A DNA stretch of 64,000 bases from contig JAEUPQ010000017.1 of the NCBI GenBank assembly GCA_016789405.1, positions 62,001-126,000 of the forward strand, in the 5' to 3' direction. The translations under genes and the position numbers were made by a program. The notes under the pieces were generated by a model. That model was not told the DNA's origin. It did no database searches and saw only the letters and a list, made by a program, of their open reading frames with translations. Of this stretch, positions 25,542 to 34,896 are shown piece after piece (the first letter of the stretch is position 1; every line of letters begins with the position of its first letter). Source of the DNA: Lysobacteraceae bacterium (GTDB taxonomy: Bacteria > Pseudomonadota > Gammaproteobacteria > Xanthomonadales > Xanthomonadaceae).

Positions 25542-28500
25542 TCACTCCTCTGCAGACACGATCATGACCGTGCGCGGGTTGTTGTCCAGCCGCACCCAGC
25601 CCGGGCAGCTTTGCTGCACGCAGGCGCGGCCATCGCTGCGCCAGATCGCGCCGTTGTCGTGCAACTGGTACAGCAGTCCGCCGGCGGCGGCGAGCGCGCG
25701 GGTGCGCGCGTTGTTGTCGAGCATGCGCCAGCCCGGGCAGCTGTTGTTGGCGCAGGCCACGCCGGTGGATTCCCAGATGCGGCCGTCGTTGTGGCGCTGG
25801 TACAGCTCGCGCCCGCCGGCGACGATGTCGGTGGTGCGCGGGTTGTTGTCGAGCATGCGCCAGCCCGGGCAGCTGTTGTTGGTGCAGCCGACGCCGGTGT
25901 GCACCCAGATCCGTCCACCGGTGTGCAACTGGTAGAGCATGCCGCCGGACGCGGCGATGCGGGTGGTCGCGGCGTTGTTGTCGAGCATCGTCCAGCCGGG
26001 GCAGCTTTCGCCGCTGCAGGCGCGGCCGGTCCAGCGCCAGATGCGTCCGCCGGTGTGCAGCTGGTACAGCTGGCCGCCGCCTGCGACGATGTCGCGGGTC
26101 GCGGCGTTGTTGTCCAGGCGCACCCAGCCGGGGCAGCTCTCGCCGCTGCAGGTTCGACCGGTGAAGCGCCAGATATGGCCGTTGTTGTGCAGCTGGAACA
26201 ACTGTCCGGCCGAGGCGACGATCTTCACCGTGCGCGCATTGTTGTCGACCAGCTCCCAACCCGGGCAGACGTCGTCCGAACAGGGCTGGCCGTTGCTGCG
26301 CCAGATCTTTCCGTCCACGTGCAGCTGGTACAGGCGTCCACCCGCTGCGGCGATGCTGCGCGTGCGCGGATTGTTGTCGAGTCGCTGCCAGCCGGGGCAG
26401 CTCTCGCCATTGCACGGTACGCCGGTGGATTGCCAGATCGCGCCATTGTTGTGCAGCTGGTACAGCTTGGGTGCGTGCAGCTGGTACAGCCGCGCGTTGT
26501 CGCCTTCCGCGGCCAGGCTGGATTTCGTGCGCGGATTGTTGTCGAGCATCGTCCAGCCCGGGCAGCTTTCGCCGCTGCAGACCGTGCCGGTCGAGCGCCA
26601 GATGCGGCCGTCGCCGTGATCCTGGTACACGCCGCCGTTGATGGCGGTGCTGCGCGGGTTGTTGTCCAGCCGCTGCCAGCCGGGGCAGCTCTGGCCCGAG
26701 CACGCGGTGCCGGTGGCGCGCCAGATGTTGCCGTTGCGATGGCGCTGGAACAGCGTGCCGCCGTTGGTGGCGAGATCGGCGGTGCCGGGGTTGTTGTCGA
26801 GCATCGTCCAGCCCGGGCAGCTCTGCCCGCTGCAGGGCGTGCCGGTGGCGCGCCAGATGCGGCCGTCATCATGCAGCTGGAAGAGCGTGCCGTTGCTGGT
26901 CGCGATGGCGACCGTGCGCGGATTGTTGTCGAGCATGCGCCAGGACGGACAACTGTCGCCGCTGCAGGGCTGCCCGGTCCATTCCCAGACGCGGCCGTCG
27001 CGATGCAGCTGGAAGAGCTTGCCGGCACTGGCGGCGATCGCGCGTGTCGCCGGATTGTTGTCGAGGCGCTGCCAGCCCGGGCAGCTGTCGCCGCTGCATG
27101 CGGTGCCGGTGGAGCGCCAGATCATGCCGTCGTTGTGCAACTGGTACAGGCTGGTGCCGCCGGCCGCGATCGACACGGTCTTCGGGTTGTTGTCGAGCCG
27201 CTGCCAGCCCGGGCAGCTTTCGCCGGTGCACGGCGTGCCGGTCGCACGCCAGATCGTGCCGTCGTGGTGCAACTGGTACAGGCGATCCGAACCCGCGACG
27301 ATGCCGACGGTGCGGATGTTGTTGTCCAGTCGCTGCCAGCCGGGACAGCTGTCGCCCGTGCAGGCAGTGCCGGTGAAGCGCCAGATCGCGCCGGCCCAGC
27401 GGTTTTCCTGGTTGATGCCGATGCGCCATGCGCCGCGGCCGCGCGCGCCGATGTAGAGGTTGGAACGCTGGTTGCCCAGGCGCTCGAAATGCGCATACAG
27501 CGGACGCGAGATGTGCGGGCGGAGCGCGGTGTTGTTCACCGGATCGGACAGCAGCGTCCAGCTGCCGCCGGCATTCGCGGTGTAGTAGATGCCGGAGTCC
27601 TGGCCGCCGACCACCCACACGTTGCGATCCAGCTGGCTGATCGCGATCAGGGACGCCTGCGGGTAGCCACCGCCGGTCGCACCCTGCTGCACTTCGCCGA
27701 GGAAGCCGCCGTTGCCGGTGAGCAGCGTGTCGACATCGCCCATCGCCGTCCAGCCGGTGCCGCCGTTGGTGGTGCGCACCATCTGCGGCGTCGCGCCGGC
27801 CATGTCGCTGGCGATGATGTGGTTGGCATCGTTGCGGTCCACGCCGAATGCACCGAACTGGTTGTTGCCGCCGCGCTGCACCTGGGTCCAGGCGCCGGTG
27901 GTGGTGGCGCCGTCGTGTCGCCACAGCGAACCGGTACCGCCGAGGCTGCAGGCGCCGATGCCGGCACGCAGCAGGAACACCGGGGTGCCGTCGGCGCGAC
28001 GCGATGCGTACACACCGCAGGCGTTTGCCGGCGCGCCGGTGCCGAGGGTCTGCCATGTCACCGGATTCGCACCGATGTTGGTGGTGAAGAACACCCCCGA
28101 GCTGGAGACCACGGCGTAGCTGTTGGCGGCGTAGTTGGCGATGCTGTCCAGGTCGTTGAAGCCCAGCAGCGTGCCGGCGGGGTAGGTCGGGATTTCGGAG
28201 CCGCCGTCCATGTTGTCGCCGTCCAGGAACAGCCGCGTCGCGCGACCGCCGTTGAAGCAGCACATGGTGTAGACCACGCGGTTGGCTTCGGCCTCCACGT
28301 CGAAGACGTCGCAGCAGCCGGGGCTGCGCCAGGTCGGCGTCGCGCGCGGCGCATCGCGCGTACCGAAGGCGCCGCTGTCCTGCTGGCCCGTGTAGACGCC
28401 TTCCTCGTCGAGCGTGGTGCGTTCGTTGCCATCCATGTCCCACAGCCACAGCGCGGTGACCGACGTGGTCGGCTGTTCCCAGCGCGGATCGTGGCAATCG

Positions 28501-29726
28501 GCGCCGGTGCGCTGGTTGAAGTACACGCCCCCGTCGTTCGAGAACAGCGTCGGGCATGCACCGACGCCGCCGGTGGGATTGAAGGCGATGTCGCCGACGT
28601 CCCAGTGCGAGCCGGTCTGCGCGTTGTTCCAGCTGTTCGACGGGCAGCGCTGCGCGGTCGACGCAGGATTGGCCGGCGTCGTGCAGGCCGCGCGGAACAG
28701 TTGCGTGTCGCCGAACCACAGGTCGAATGCCGTGCCGGTGCGGTCGTTCACGCGCACGAACGGAATGCGTCCCTGCGGGCCCGGATTGGTGAACGTGGTC
28801 GGCCACGTGGCGCCGCCATCGCGGCTTTCGAACAACTGCGTGCCGACAGACAGGAAGATCGTGTTCGCCTCGTCCGGCGATGCCGCGAGCGAGCAGGTGC
28901 CACCGGGATCGGCCGCGCCCGCGACGAAGGTGGTGCCACCGTCGGTGGAGCGCATGTGGCCTTCGTCGCCGCAGATGTCGATCACGCCGTGATGGATGTT
29001 GACGTCCCACACGCGCGAGCCGCCGGCAGTCGCCGGCGTGGGATCGCGATAGTCCCAGTTCACGCCGTTGTCGGTGCTGAATGCGATGCCGCAGCCGGTG
29101 CCGACGAAGATGCGGTTGTTGTTCGCCGGGTCGAAGGCGATGCCGAACGCATCCGGTTCCGTGCGATCCACCGCGAAGCGGCAATCGCCCGCGGCAGGGC
29201 GCGCGCCATTGGGCACGGCCCATGTGGTGCCGCCGTCGCGACTGACGCTGACGCCGGACTGCGGCGTGGTCTTGCCGTCGAAACGCGAGGTCGCGACCAG
29301 CACGTTGGCGTTGCCAGGGTTGAACTCCACGTCCCAGGTCGACTGCGCGCGATGGCCCGGGACGTAGGTCCAGTTCCGGCCACCATCCGCTGTGCGGAAC
29401 AGGCCACCCCATTCGCTTGCGGCGAAGTAGACCTGGTTGTTGGTCGGATGCGCGGCGAGCTGGTTCACGCGACCGCCGCTGGCGCTGTTGGGATCGTTGC
29501 CGTCCTGGTCGGACCTGACCGGACTGATGTTGTCGATGCGCCAGCTCGCCTGTGCGCCGACCGTCGCGCTGAAGCCCAGCAGCGCGGCCAGCGATGCGAG
29601 CAGCAAGCCTGCTCGCGTGGCGTCGAGCCCGGTGCGCGGCTGTTCATGGCGACGACGCGTGTCGCGGCGTCCGGTGTCGCGGCAGACGTTTTCGCGGAAT
29701 CCGGTGTTGCGCATGGTGTCCTGCAT
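25542..29726 (-). CDS. Giant secreted BNR protein with 14 tectonin-like repeats
   Basis: This 1394-residue exported protein starts at the ATG at 29726, which follows GGGAGAAAG. A long basic N-region and hydrophobic stretch end at ATVGAQA, the signal cleavage site. Residues about 70-780 contain Asp-box (BNR) motifs such as RTADGGRNW, SRDGGTTW and STDNGVNW, pointing to sialidase/sortilin-like beta-propellers. From about residue 785 to the end, 14 repeats of about 44 residues follow the pattern LYQLHxDGxIWRxTG-C-x4-C-PGW-LDNN, resembling tectonin/tachylectin propeller blades. Each repeat has a Cys pair able to form a disulfide. It may bind glycans or a polymer surface; catalysis is not evident. 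It is in an operon with the secreted protein upstream. Confidence 0.85.
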   Translation of the reverse strand: MQDTMRNTGFRENVCRDTGRRDTRRRHEQPRTGLDATRAGLLLASLAALLGFSATVGAQASWRIDNISPVRSDQDGNDPNSASGGRVNQLAAHPTNNQVYFAASEWGGLFRTADGGRNWTYVPGHRAQSTWDVEFNPGNANVLVATSRFDGKTTPQSGVSVSRDGGTTWAVPNGARPAAGDCRFAVDRTEPDAFGIAFDPANNNRIFVGTGCGIAFSTDNGVNWDYRDPTPATAGGSRVWDVNIHHGVIDICGDEGHMRSTDGGTTFVAGAADPGGTCSLAASPDEANTIFLSVGTQLFESRDGGATWPTTFTNPGPQGRIPFVRVNDRTGTAFDLWFGDTQLFRAACTTPANPASTAQRCPSNSWNNAQTGSHWDVGDIAFNPTGGVGACPTLFSNDGGVYFNQRTGADCHDPRWEQPTTSVTALWLWDMDGNERTTLDEEGVYTGQQDSGAFGTRDAPRATPTWRSPGCCDVFDVEAEANRVVYTMCCFNGGRATRLFLDGDNMDGGSEIPTYPAGTLLGFNDLDSIANYAANSYAVVSSSGVFFTTNIGANPVTWQTLGTGAPANACGVYASRRADGTPVFLLRAGIGACSLGGTGSLWRHDGATTTGAWTQVQRGGNNQFGAFGVDRNDANHIIASDMAGATPQMVRTTNGGTGWTAMGDVDTLLTGNGGFLGEVQQGATGGGYPQASLIAISQLDRNVWVVGGQDSGIYYTANAGGSWTLLSDPVNNTALRPHISRPLYAHFERLGNQRSNLYIGARGRGAWRIGINQENRWAGAIWRFTGTACTGDSCPGWQRLDNNIRTVGIVAGSDRLYQLHHDGTIWRATGTPCTGESCPGWQRLDNNPKTVSIAAGGTSLYQLHNDGMIWRSTGTACSGDSCPGWQRLDNNPATRAIAASAGKLFQLHRDGRVWEWTGQPCSGDSCPSWRMLDNNPRTVAIATSNGTLFQLHDDGRIWRATGTPCSGQSCPGWTMLDNNPGTADLATNGGTLFQRHRNGNIWRATGTACSGQSCPGWQRLDNNPRSTAINGGVYQDHGDGRIWRSTGTVCSGESCPGWTMLDNNPRTKSSLAAEGDNARLYQLHAPKLYQLHNNGAIWQSTGVPCNGESCPGWQRLDNNPRTRSIAAAGGRLYQLHVDGKIWRSNGQPCSDDVCPGWELVDNNARTVKIVASAGQLFQLHNNGHIWRFTGRTCSGESCPGWVRLDNNAATRDIVAGGGQLYQLHTGGRIWRWTGRACSGESCPGWTMLDNNAATTRIAASGGMLYQLHTGGRIWVHTGVGCTNNSCPGWRMLDNNPRTTDIVAGGRELYQRHNDGRIWESTGVACANNSCPGWRMLDNNARTRALAAAGGLLYQLHDNGAIWRSDGRACVQQSCPGWVRLDNNPRTVMIVSAEE
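25545..27377 (-). repeat. 14 tandem coding repeats, period about 132 bp
   Basis: CCGGGCAG-type anchors recur every 132 nt (for example 25601, 25733, 25865), encoding the SCPGW motif of each repeat. Repeat 6 is shortened by a few residues and repeat 7 is lengthened by a partial duplication (LYQLHAPKLYQLH). The repeats are similar but not identical at DNA level, so the expansion is probably old or kept diverse. Confidence 0.9.
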
Positions 29727-29792
29727 GGCGCTTTCTCCCTGTTGGCGCACGATCCGCCGCGCGACCAGGCGCGCAGGCGTCGGCGCGATGCA

Positions 29793-30653
29793 TTACGGGT
29801 TGACGAAATCGGCCGGGCAGACCGGCACGCGGCAGACGTTCTCGCCGAGGCTCTCGGCGGCTTCGACGCTCTCGCGCACGAGGCGGATCTCGTAACTCAT
29901 GCCGGGCTGCATGCCTTCGAAGACCAGCGTGCGCTGCGTCGCGCCGCGCTGGATTTCGATGCCTTGCGCGATCGCGCGGATCTGCTGCAGGCCGCCGCTG
30001 CGCAGGTCGGCGGTCATCGCCTCGCGCAGCGCAGGCGAGGTGTCGGCAGAGGTGGAGGCATTGGGCCTGGCGCTGCGCAGCCGCGCGGTGTCCATGCCGG
30101 CATCGCGCGCGACCACGCGGTGCTCGCGCACGCGATCGAGGAACACCGGCGCATCGCGCGTGCGCAAGCGTTCGAAATCGATGCCGCTGCCGGGTTGCAC
30201 GCGCGCTTCGGGAATCGCCATCAGTGGCACGCTGCCGAAATCGCCGTCGCGCAGCGCCTGCGGCGTCCTTGCGAAATCGAGGCGCAGCGCAGGCGAGATC
30301 TCCCGCGCCTCGCCTTCGAGAACGACCTGCGCGATCGGCGTGCGCGGCGTGATCGCGCTGCAGACGAAGCTGCAGCGGACGCGTGGCGGCGGCAGGTCGG
30401 CGCGATTGGTCACGGCGCGTGGCGCCCGGACGATCGCGCCGATGTCGGCGCGACGCAGCGTGGGCGGCGCAGGGCGCGGCGATTCGACGAGATTGCCGCG
30501 CTCGTCCTGCGCCTTGAGGTCGGCAATGGACGACAGCCCGGCGACGAGCACGAGTGATCCGGCGAGCAATGCCGGCCATCGAACGGGTTTGGGCGACTTG
30601 CAGTGGACCACGATGCCGGCATCCCGTGCCGGTGCCATCAACCTGGACGACAT
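29793..30653 (-). CDS. Secreted protein of unknown function, partner of the repeat protein
   Basis: This 286-residue protein starts at the ATG at 30653, preceded by AGGAGG. A basic N-region is followed by a hydrophobic segment (PALLAGSLVLVAGLSSIADL) ending near KAQ, consistent with a signal peptide or anchor. The rest is soluble, with two Cys pairs (CSFVC near residue 91 and CRVPVC near the C-terminus) that probably form disulfides. I recognise no family. It is the first gene of a two-gene operon with the giant BNR/tectonin-like protein (66 nt apart), so it may help its export, folding or attachment. Confidence 0.7.
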   Translation of the reverse strand: MSSRLMAPARDAGIVVHCKSPKPVRWPALLAGSLVLVAGLSSIADLKAQDERGNLVESPRPAPPTLRRADIGAIVRAPRAVTNRADLPPPRVRCSFVCSAITPRTPIAQVVLEGEAREISPALRLDFARTPQALRDGDFGSVPLMAIPEARVQPGSGIDFERLRTRDAPVFLDRVREHRVVARDAGMDTARLRSARPNASTSADTSPALREAMTADLRSGGLQQIRAIAQGIEIQRGATQRTLVFEGMQPGMSYEIRLVRESVEAAESLGENVCRVPVCPADFVNP

Positions 30654-30836
30654 GGCGCTCCTCCTGTTCCGTGCGCGTGCATGGACGCATTCCGTGCAAA
30701 GCGACCGCTCGTGGGCCGCGCAGCGCGAAACGTCGAATTCCCCCGTTCCTGACCAGACGCAACGCGCTGGCCCGCATCGAACGGCCATCGACCGGGTGCG
30801 TTTCCGATGATCGGTGCCGGCCGATGGCGGGCCAAC

Positions 30837-30863
30837 GAAAAAGGCCGCGCATGTGCGCGGCCT
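30837..30863 (-). terminator. Rho-independent terminator of ilvE
   Basis: AGGCCGCGCA (30842-30851) and TGCGCGGCCT (30854-30863) form a 10-bp stem. On the minus strand the stem is followed by a run of T (plus-strand AAAAA at 30838-30842). It lies 25 nt after the ilvE stop. Confidence 0.88.
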
Positions 30864-30888
30864 CCATTCGTTCCGTCGATGGCTCGGT

Positions 30889-31806
30889 TTACACGCGTTC
30901 CAGCCAGCCGTACTTGTCCGGGGTCTTGCCGTTGAACAGGCCGAAGAAGAGGTCCTGCAACTTGCGGGTGACCGGGCCGGGCTTGCCGGTGCCGACCTGG
31001 CGTGCGTCGACCGAGCGGATCGGGGTGAGTTCGGCGGCGGTGCCGCACATAAACAGCTCGTCGCACAGGTAGAGGTATTCGCGCGGCAGGTCGCGTTCGA
31101 TCACCTCGATGCCGTTGTCGCGGGCCAGGGTGATGATGGTGTTGCGGGTCAGGCCGTTGAGCAGCGCAGCGCTGACCGGCGTGGTGTGCAGCGCGCCGTC
31201 GAAGACGAGGAACAGGTTCTCGCCTGCGCCTTCGCTGAGCAAGCCGGTCGAGGCGAGCGCGATGCCTTCGCCGAAGCCGAGGCGGCGCGCTTCGCGGGCG
31301 ACCAGCTGGCCGGAAAGGTAGTTGCCGCCGGCCTTGGCGCCAGCCGGGATGGTGTTCGGGGCGAAACGCTGCCAGCTGGAGACGCAGGCGTCGATGCCGG
31401 CTTCCAGCACTTCGGCGCCGAGGTACTGGCCCATCTTCCAGGTCGCGACGGCGACATCGGTCGGCGTGTCGGCCGAGAGGCCGAAGCCGCCGAGGCCGCG
31501 GTAGGCCACAGGGCGCAGGTAGTCGGTGGTGTAGTCGTTGGCCTTGATGACTTCGCGGCAGGCGGCGTTGATTTCGTCCAGGCCGTAGGGAATGGCCATG
31601 TCGTAGATCTTGGCCGAGGCGAACAGGCGCTTGTTGTGGTCGTTGAGGCGGAAGATCACCGGGCCATCGGGCGTGTCGTAGCAGCGGATGCCTTCGAACA
31701 CCGACGAGCCGTAGTGCAGCGCGTGCGACATGACGTGGGTGGTGGCTTCGGCCCAGGGCTTGATCTTGCCGTTGTGCCAGATCCATTCGGGGTACTTCTG
31801 CGCCAT
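30889..31806 (-). CDS. ilvE: Branched-chain amino acid aminotransferase
   Basis: This 305-residue PLP enzyme catalyses the last step of leucine, isoleucine and valine synthesis by transamination with glutamate. It shows the fold-type IV signature GAKAGGNYLSGQL with the PLP lysine at Lys158, the LSEGAGENLFLV region, and CGTAAELTPIRSVD near the C-terminus. The ATG at 31806 (MAQKYPEWIWHNG) matches the usual family start; a GTG four codons earlier is possible. It is monocistronic with its own terminator. Confidence 0.95.
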   Translation of the reverse strand: MAQKYPEWIWHNGKIKPWAEATTHVMSHALHYGSSVFEGIRCYDTPDGPVIFRLNDHNKRLFASAKIYDMAIPYGLDEINAACREVIKANDYTTDYLRPVAYRGLGGFGLSADTPTDVAVATWKMGQYLGAEVLEAGIDACVSSWQRFAPNTIPAGAKAGGNYLSGQLVAREARRLGFGEGIALASTGLLSEGAGENLFLVFDGALHTTPVSAALLNGLTRNTIITLARDNGIEVIERDLPREYLYLCDELFMCGTAAELTPIRSVDARQVGTGKPGPVTRKLQDLFFGLFNGKTPDKYGWLERV

Positions 31807-31893
31807 GTCGGTGTCCACGGGATGAGGGGAAACCGCAATTTTAGGCGATCAGGTGGCGGGCGGGTCATTCCGGCCAGGCATGCGGGCAAAGGA

Positions 31894-31913
31894 ACGGGGC
31901 CTTTCGGCCCCGT
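31894..31913 (-). terminator. Terminator hairpin after first M72 protease
   Basis: ACGGGGCC (31894-31901) pairs with GGCCCCGT (31906-31913). On the minus strand the loop reads GAAA and the stem is followed by TCCTTT. It lies just downstream of the protease stop at 31945 and between it and ilvE. Confidence 0.75.
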
Positions 31914-31944
31914 CCGTACATCTGGGTATGTTGCCGCCCTGCGG

Positions 31945-33219
31945 TCAGCGGAAGGCTGCGACCGTGGGTGCGCGCTCGTTGAGCAGGCGCGCGTTGTTGC
32001 TGGTCGCGGCGGTGCCCATGGCCTGTCCGCCGTAGGTCTTGGCGGGGTTGGACCAGTAGTTGATGCGCGGGCAGCCGCCGGCGTTGGTGCAGTTGTAGGC
32101 CATGATCGTGCGCCAGGCATTCGTCGGCGAGCGATAGCCATGCGCATAGGCGACGGGCGTGGTGCTCGGGTCGGTGGCGGGATCGTGGCGTGCGCCGAAG
32201 TTGTGGCCGATCTCGTGCGCGAAGGAGTAGTAGCCGGTCATGCACGAGGCGGCAGTCACGCTGAACGCGCTGGCCGCGTTGGAATTGAGATAGCCGAGGC
32301 CGCAGTACTGGGTGTTGGTGGTGATCAGCACGGCCACGTCGGCGGCGATGGTGTTGCGCGTGGTGTGGTAGCTGTCGAGGTAACCGTCGGTGGTGCCGCG
32401 GAAGCGCGTGAGGTCGGTGTTGAAATCGGAGTTGACGTAGTTCGCGGTGTAGACGCCGGCGAGCTGGAACGTCACGTTCACGCCGCTGTTGACGAAGCTC
32501 TGGTTGCTCTCGGAAATCGCGAGGTTCGATTTCGTGGTCGTGTTGCCGACCGCGCTCGCGGCGGCCGTGCTGTAGACGATCATCACGCGCACGGTGATCG
32601 GCGCGAGCGCGGTGGCGCGTGCGGCCGCGGCCTTCACCTGCGGATGCTCGGCGAGCGATGCACGCCACATGTCGGCGTAGGCGCCGGGATGGTCGGCCGG
32701 CATCTTCGACTCGTCGATGCGGGCGATCACGTGCCCACCCTTTGCGAGCGGCTGCAGGGTGTAGAGCTGGCCGTTCGAGCGGATGGTGCCGGACATCTGG
32801 TTGCCCTGGCGGACGATCATGACCGAGTTGTTCGGATCGTCGGCGATCTCGCCGGTCGCCTTGTAGCGCAGGGTGTCGACCAGGCCGAAGCGCTTGCCGA
32901 GCGTGCCGTACCAGACCTGGGTGCCATCCGGATTGCGGCGGCTGTACTGCTTGAAGGCCGTGCCGAGATCGCCCAGGCCCAGCGGCAGGACGTCGGTGTG
33001 TTCGCCGATCAGGCTGGCATCGGCCTGCACCACGCGCAGCGCGGTGGTGGCGCGATTGCTCGACAGCGAGCGATAGCCGGCGTCACCGGTGAGGTTCGCG
33101 GACTTCATCGAAGTCGTGCTGGCGGTGAACAGCGGGGTGCGCGCGGCCTGGGTGGCAGCTGCCGCGAGGCCGAACGTGACGATGGCGGCAATGCCGATGA
33201 ACAAGGTGGAACGTTTCAT
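31945..33219 (-). CDS. Secreted zinc metalloprotease, M72-like (copy 1)
   Basis: This 424-residue preproenzyme has a signal peptide (MKRSTLFIGIAAIVTFGLAA, cleaved after TQA). A propeptide-like region runs to about residue 195. The reprolysin-type catalytic domain carries HEIGHNFGARH at residues 335-345, giving three zinc ligands and Glu336, and ends with a cysteine-containing NCTNAGGCPRINYWSNP region. It resembles peptidyl-Asp metalloendopeptidases (family M72). The start at 33219 follows GGGAGAG. Copy 2 lies immediately upstream on the same strand but is separated by its own terminator. Confidence 0.88.
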   Translation of the reverse strand: MKRSTLFIGIAAIVTFGLAAAATQAARTPLFTASTTSMKSANLTGDAGYRSLSSNRATTALRVVQADASLIGEHTDVLPLGLGDLGTAFKQYSRRNPDGTQVWYGTLGKRFGLVDTLRYKATGEIADDPNNSVMIVRQGNQMSGTIRSNGQLYTLQPLAKGGHVIARIDESKMPADHPGAYADMWRASLAEHPQVKAAAARATALAPITVRVMIVYSTAAASAVGNTTTKSNLAISESNQSFVNSGVNVTFQLAGVYTANYVNSDFNTDLTRFRGTTDGYLDSYHTTRNTIAADVAVLITTNTQYCGLGYLNSNAASAFSVTAASCMTGYYSFAHEIGHNFGARHDPATDPSTTPVAYAHGYRSPTNAWRTIMAYNCTNAGGCPRINYWSNPAKTYGGQAMGTAATSNNARLLNERAPTVAAFR

Positions 33220-33407
33220 GCGTGTGCTCTCCCTGCAACCTGGAACTGCGGCGTCCGAGCCGATATCCGAGGGGCAATTCCAGGTGCTCGATCCGTGATG
33301 AGGATGGCCCGGTCCGCCTTGCCCGACTCGATCCTGCGTGAGCATGGAATGGCCCGCAAGCACCGTTCGTCCGATCACGAGGCGAGACGACGCATTGTCT
33401 CGCGACA

Positions 33408-33441
33408 GCAAAAAAGGACAGGGCCTCGCGGCCCTGTCCTT
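33408..33441 (-). terminator. Rho-independent terminator of second M72 protease
   Basis: A 12-bp perfect stem (33414-33425 with 33430-33441) with loop TCGC is followed on the minus strand by six or more T (plus-strand AAAAAA at 33410-33415). It lies 25 nt after the protease stop at 33467. Confidence 0.88.
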
Positions 33442-33466
33442 GTTGACGCGTCACCGGATCAGGCGA

Positions 33467-34726
33467 TCAGCGGAAGGCCGCGATCGTGGCCGCAGTGTTG
33501 TTCAACACACGTTGGTTGTGCGCGCGCGTGGTGTTGCCCATGGCCTGTCCGCCGTAGGTCTTGGCGGGATTCGACCAGTAGTTGATGCGCGGGCAGCCGC
33601 CGGCGTTGGTGCAGTTGTAGGCCATGATCGTGCGCCAGGCATTCGTCGGCGAACGATAGCCGTGGCCGTATGCATACGGCGTCAGCGTGCCGTCGGTGGC
33701 GATGTCGTGACGCGCCGACTGCAGGTGGCCGATCTCGTGGCCGAACGAGTAGTAGCCGGTGGCGCAGCTGTAATGCACCGCGGCGAAGGCAGTCGATGCC
33801 GAGGAACCGATGCCCGAGGCCAGGCCGCAGGACGAGCTGTTGTTGATGATCAGCACGCCGACGTCGGCGGCGGTGCTGTTGCGCGTGGTGTGGATCGAAT
33901 CCATGTAGCCGTCGCTGGTACCGCGGAAGCGCGACAGGTCGGTGCTGAAACTGCCCGATTCGGTGTAGGTCACGCGCACCGAGGAAGCCAGCTGCACGGT
34001 GATGTCGACGCCGCTGTTGGTATAGCCGCGGTTGGTTTCGGCGATGGCCAGGTTGATCAGGCCGGTGATGTCGCCGCTGGCGGCCGCGGCCGACGGCGTG
34101 TAGGCGACGAGCACGCGGATCGTGCTCGCAGCGATGCTGGCGCGGGTGTTGGTCTTCGTGCCATGGCCCATGTCGATGCGCGGCAGGAAGCCGTAGGCGG
34201 CCGGATGGTCGGCCGGCATCTTCGATTCGTTCACGCGCACGATGGCATGGCCGCCGGAACGCAGCGGGCGCAGGCTGTAGAGCTGGCCGTTGGAGCGGAT
34301 GGTGCCGGTGAGCTTGTCGCCGTTGCGGACGATCATCACCGAGTTGTTCGGGTCGTCGGCGATCTCGCCGGTGGCCTTGTAGCGCAGGGTTTCAACGATG
34401 TCGAAGCGCTTGCCCAGCGTGCCGTACCACACTTCCGTGCCGTCGGGATTGCGCTTGCTGAACTGCCGGTACGCGTTGCCGAAGTCGCCGAGCCCCAGCG
34501 GCAGCACGTCGGTCTTCGCATTGACGAGGCCCGCGTCGGCGCGGACGATCTGCAGCGATTCGGTGGCGCGGTTGTCGGCCAGCGCACGATAGCTGACGTC
34601 GCCGGTGATGCCGGCCGCGGTCTTGGCGGAGGACAGCAGCGGTGTGCCGGCGGCGTGGGTGGCCGTCGCGGCCAAGCCAAGCAGCGCCACCGCGCCGAGC
34701 GCGGTGAACAGGATGGAACGCTTCAT
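33467..34726 (-). CDS. Secreted zinc metalloprotease, M72-like (copy 2)
   Basis: This 419-residue paralogue of the protease at 31945-33219 has a signal peptide (MKRSILFTALGAVALLGLA, cleaved after THA), a propeptide with the same TLGKRF, ATGEIADDPNNSVMIV and ESKMPADHP blocks, and a catalytic domain that shares a long C-terminal stretch around GYRSPTNAWRTIMAYN. The zinc motif reads HEIGHLQSARH (330-340): all three His and the Glu are kept but the usual Gly of HExxHxxGxxH is Ser337. Activity is likely but may differ. The leader GGGAGAG matches copy 1, supporting tandem duplication. Confidence 0.88.
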   Translation of the reverse strand: MKRSILFTALGAVALLGLAATATHAAGTPLLSSAKTAAGITGDVSYRALADNRATESLQIVRADAGLVNAKTDVLPLGLGDFGNAYRQFSKRNPDGTEVWYGTLGKRFDIVETLRYKATGEIADDPNNSVMIVRNGDKLTGTIRSNGQLYSLRPLRSGGHAIVRVNESKMPADHPAAYGFLPRIDMGHGTKTNTRASIAASTIRVLVAYTPSAAAASGDITGLINLAIAETNRGYTNSGVDITVQLASSVRVTYTESGSFSTDLSRFRGTSDGYMDSIHTTRNSTAADVGVLIINNSSSCGLASGIGSSASTAFAAVHYSCATGYYSFGHEIGHLQSARHDIATDGTLTPYAYGHGYRSPTNAWRTIMAYNCTNAGGCPRINYWSNPAKTYGGQAMGNTTRAHNQRVLNNTAATIAAFR

Positions 34727-34896
34727 CGATCGATCTCTCCCTGATCCTCGGCACCGCGGCGTCCGGGCCGAAGGGTGCGTTGCCGGGATGGTGGTGGTGT
34801 GGTGTACACGAACCCGGACCCTTGCCCGTCGCCATGTTTTCCATCCCCTGAAGCTTTGCGCAAGCTGCAGCGCAGCATGCCTTGCCAGGGATCGGG

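Noticed and set aside
25545..27377. Regular 132-bp repeats considered as a CRISPR or satellite
   Set aside because: The repeats are longer than CRISPR repeats, diverged, contiguous without spacers, and encode a regular protein motif in frame.
25428..30557. A very long open frame on the plus strand, antisense to the repeat protein and its partner
   Set aside because: It mirrors the codon structure of the real minus-strand genes; the translation is repetitive Val/Ala/Arg-rich sequence without domains. Such antisense frames are normal in GC-rich DNA.
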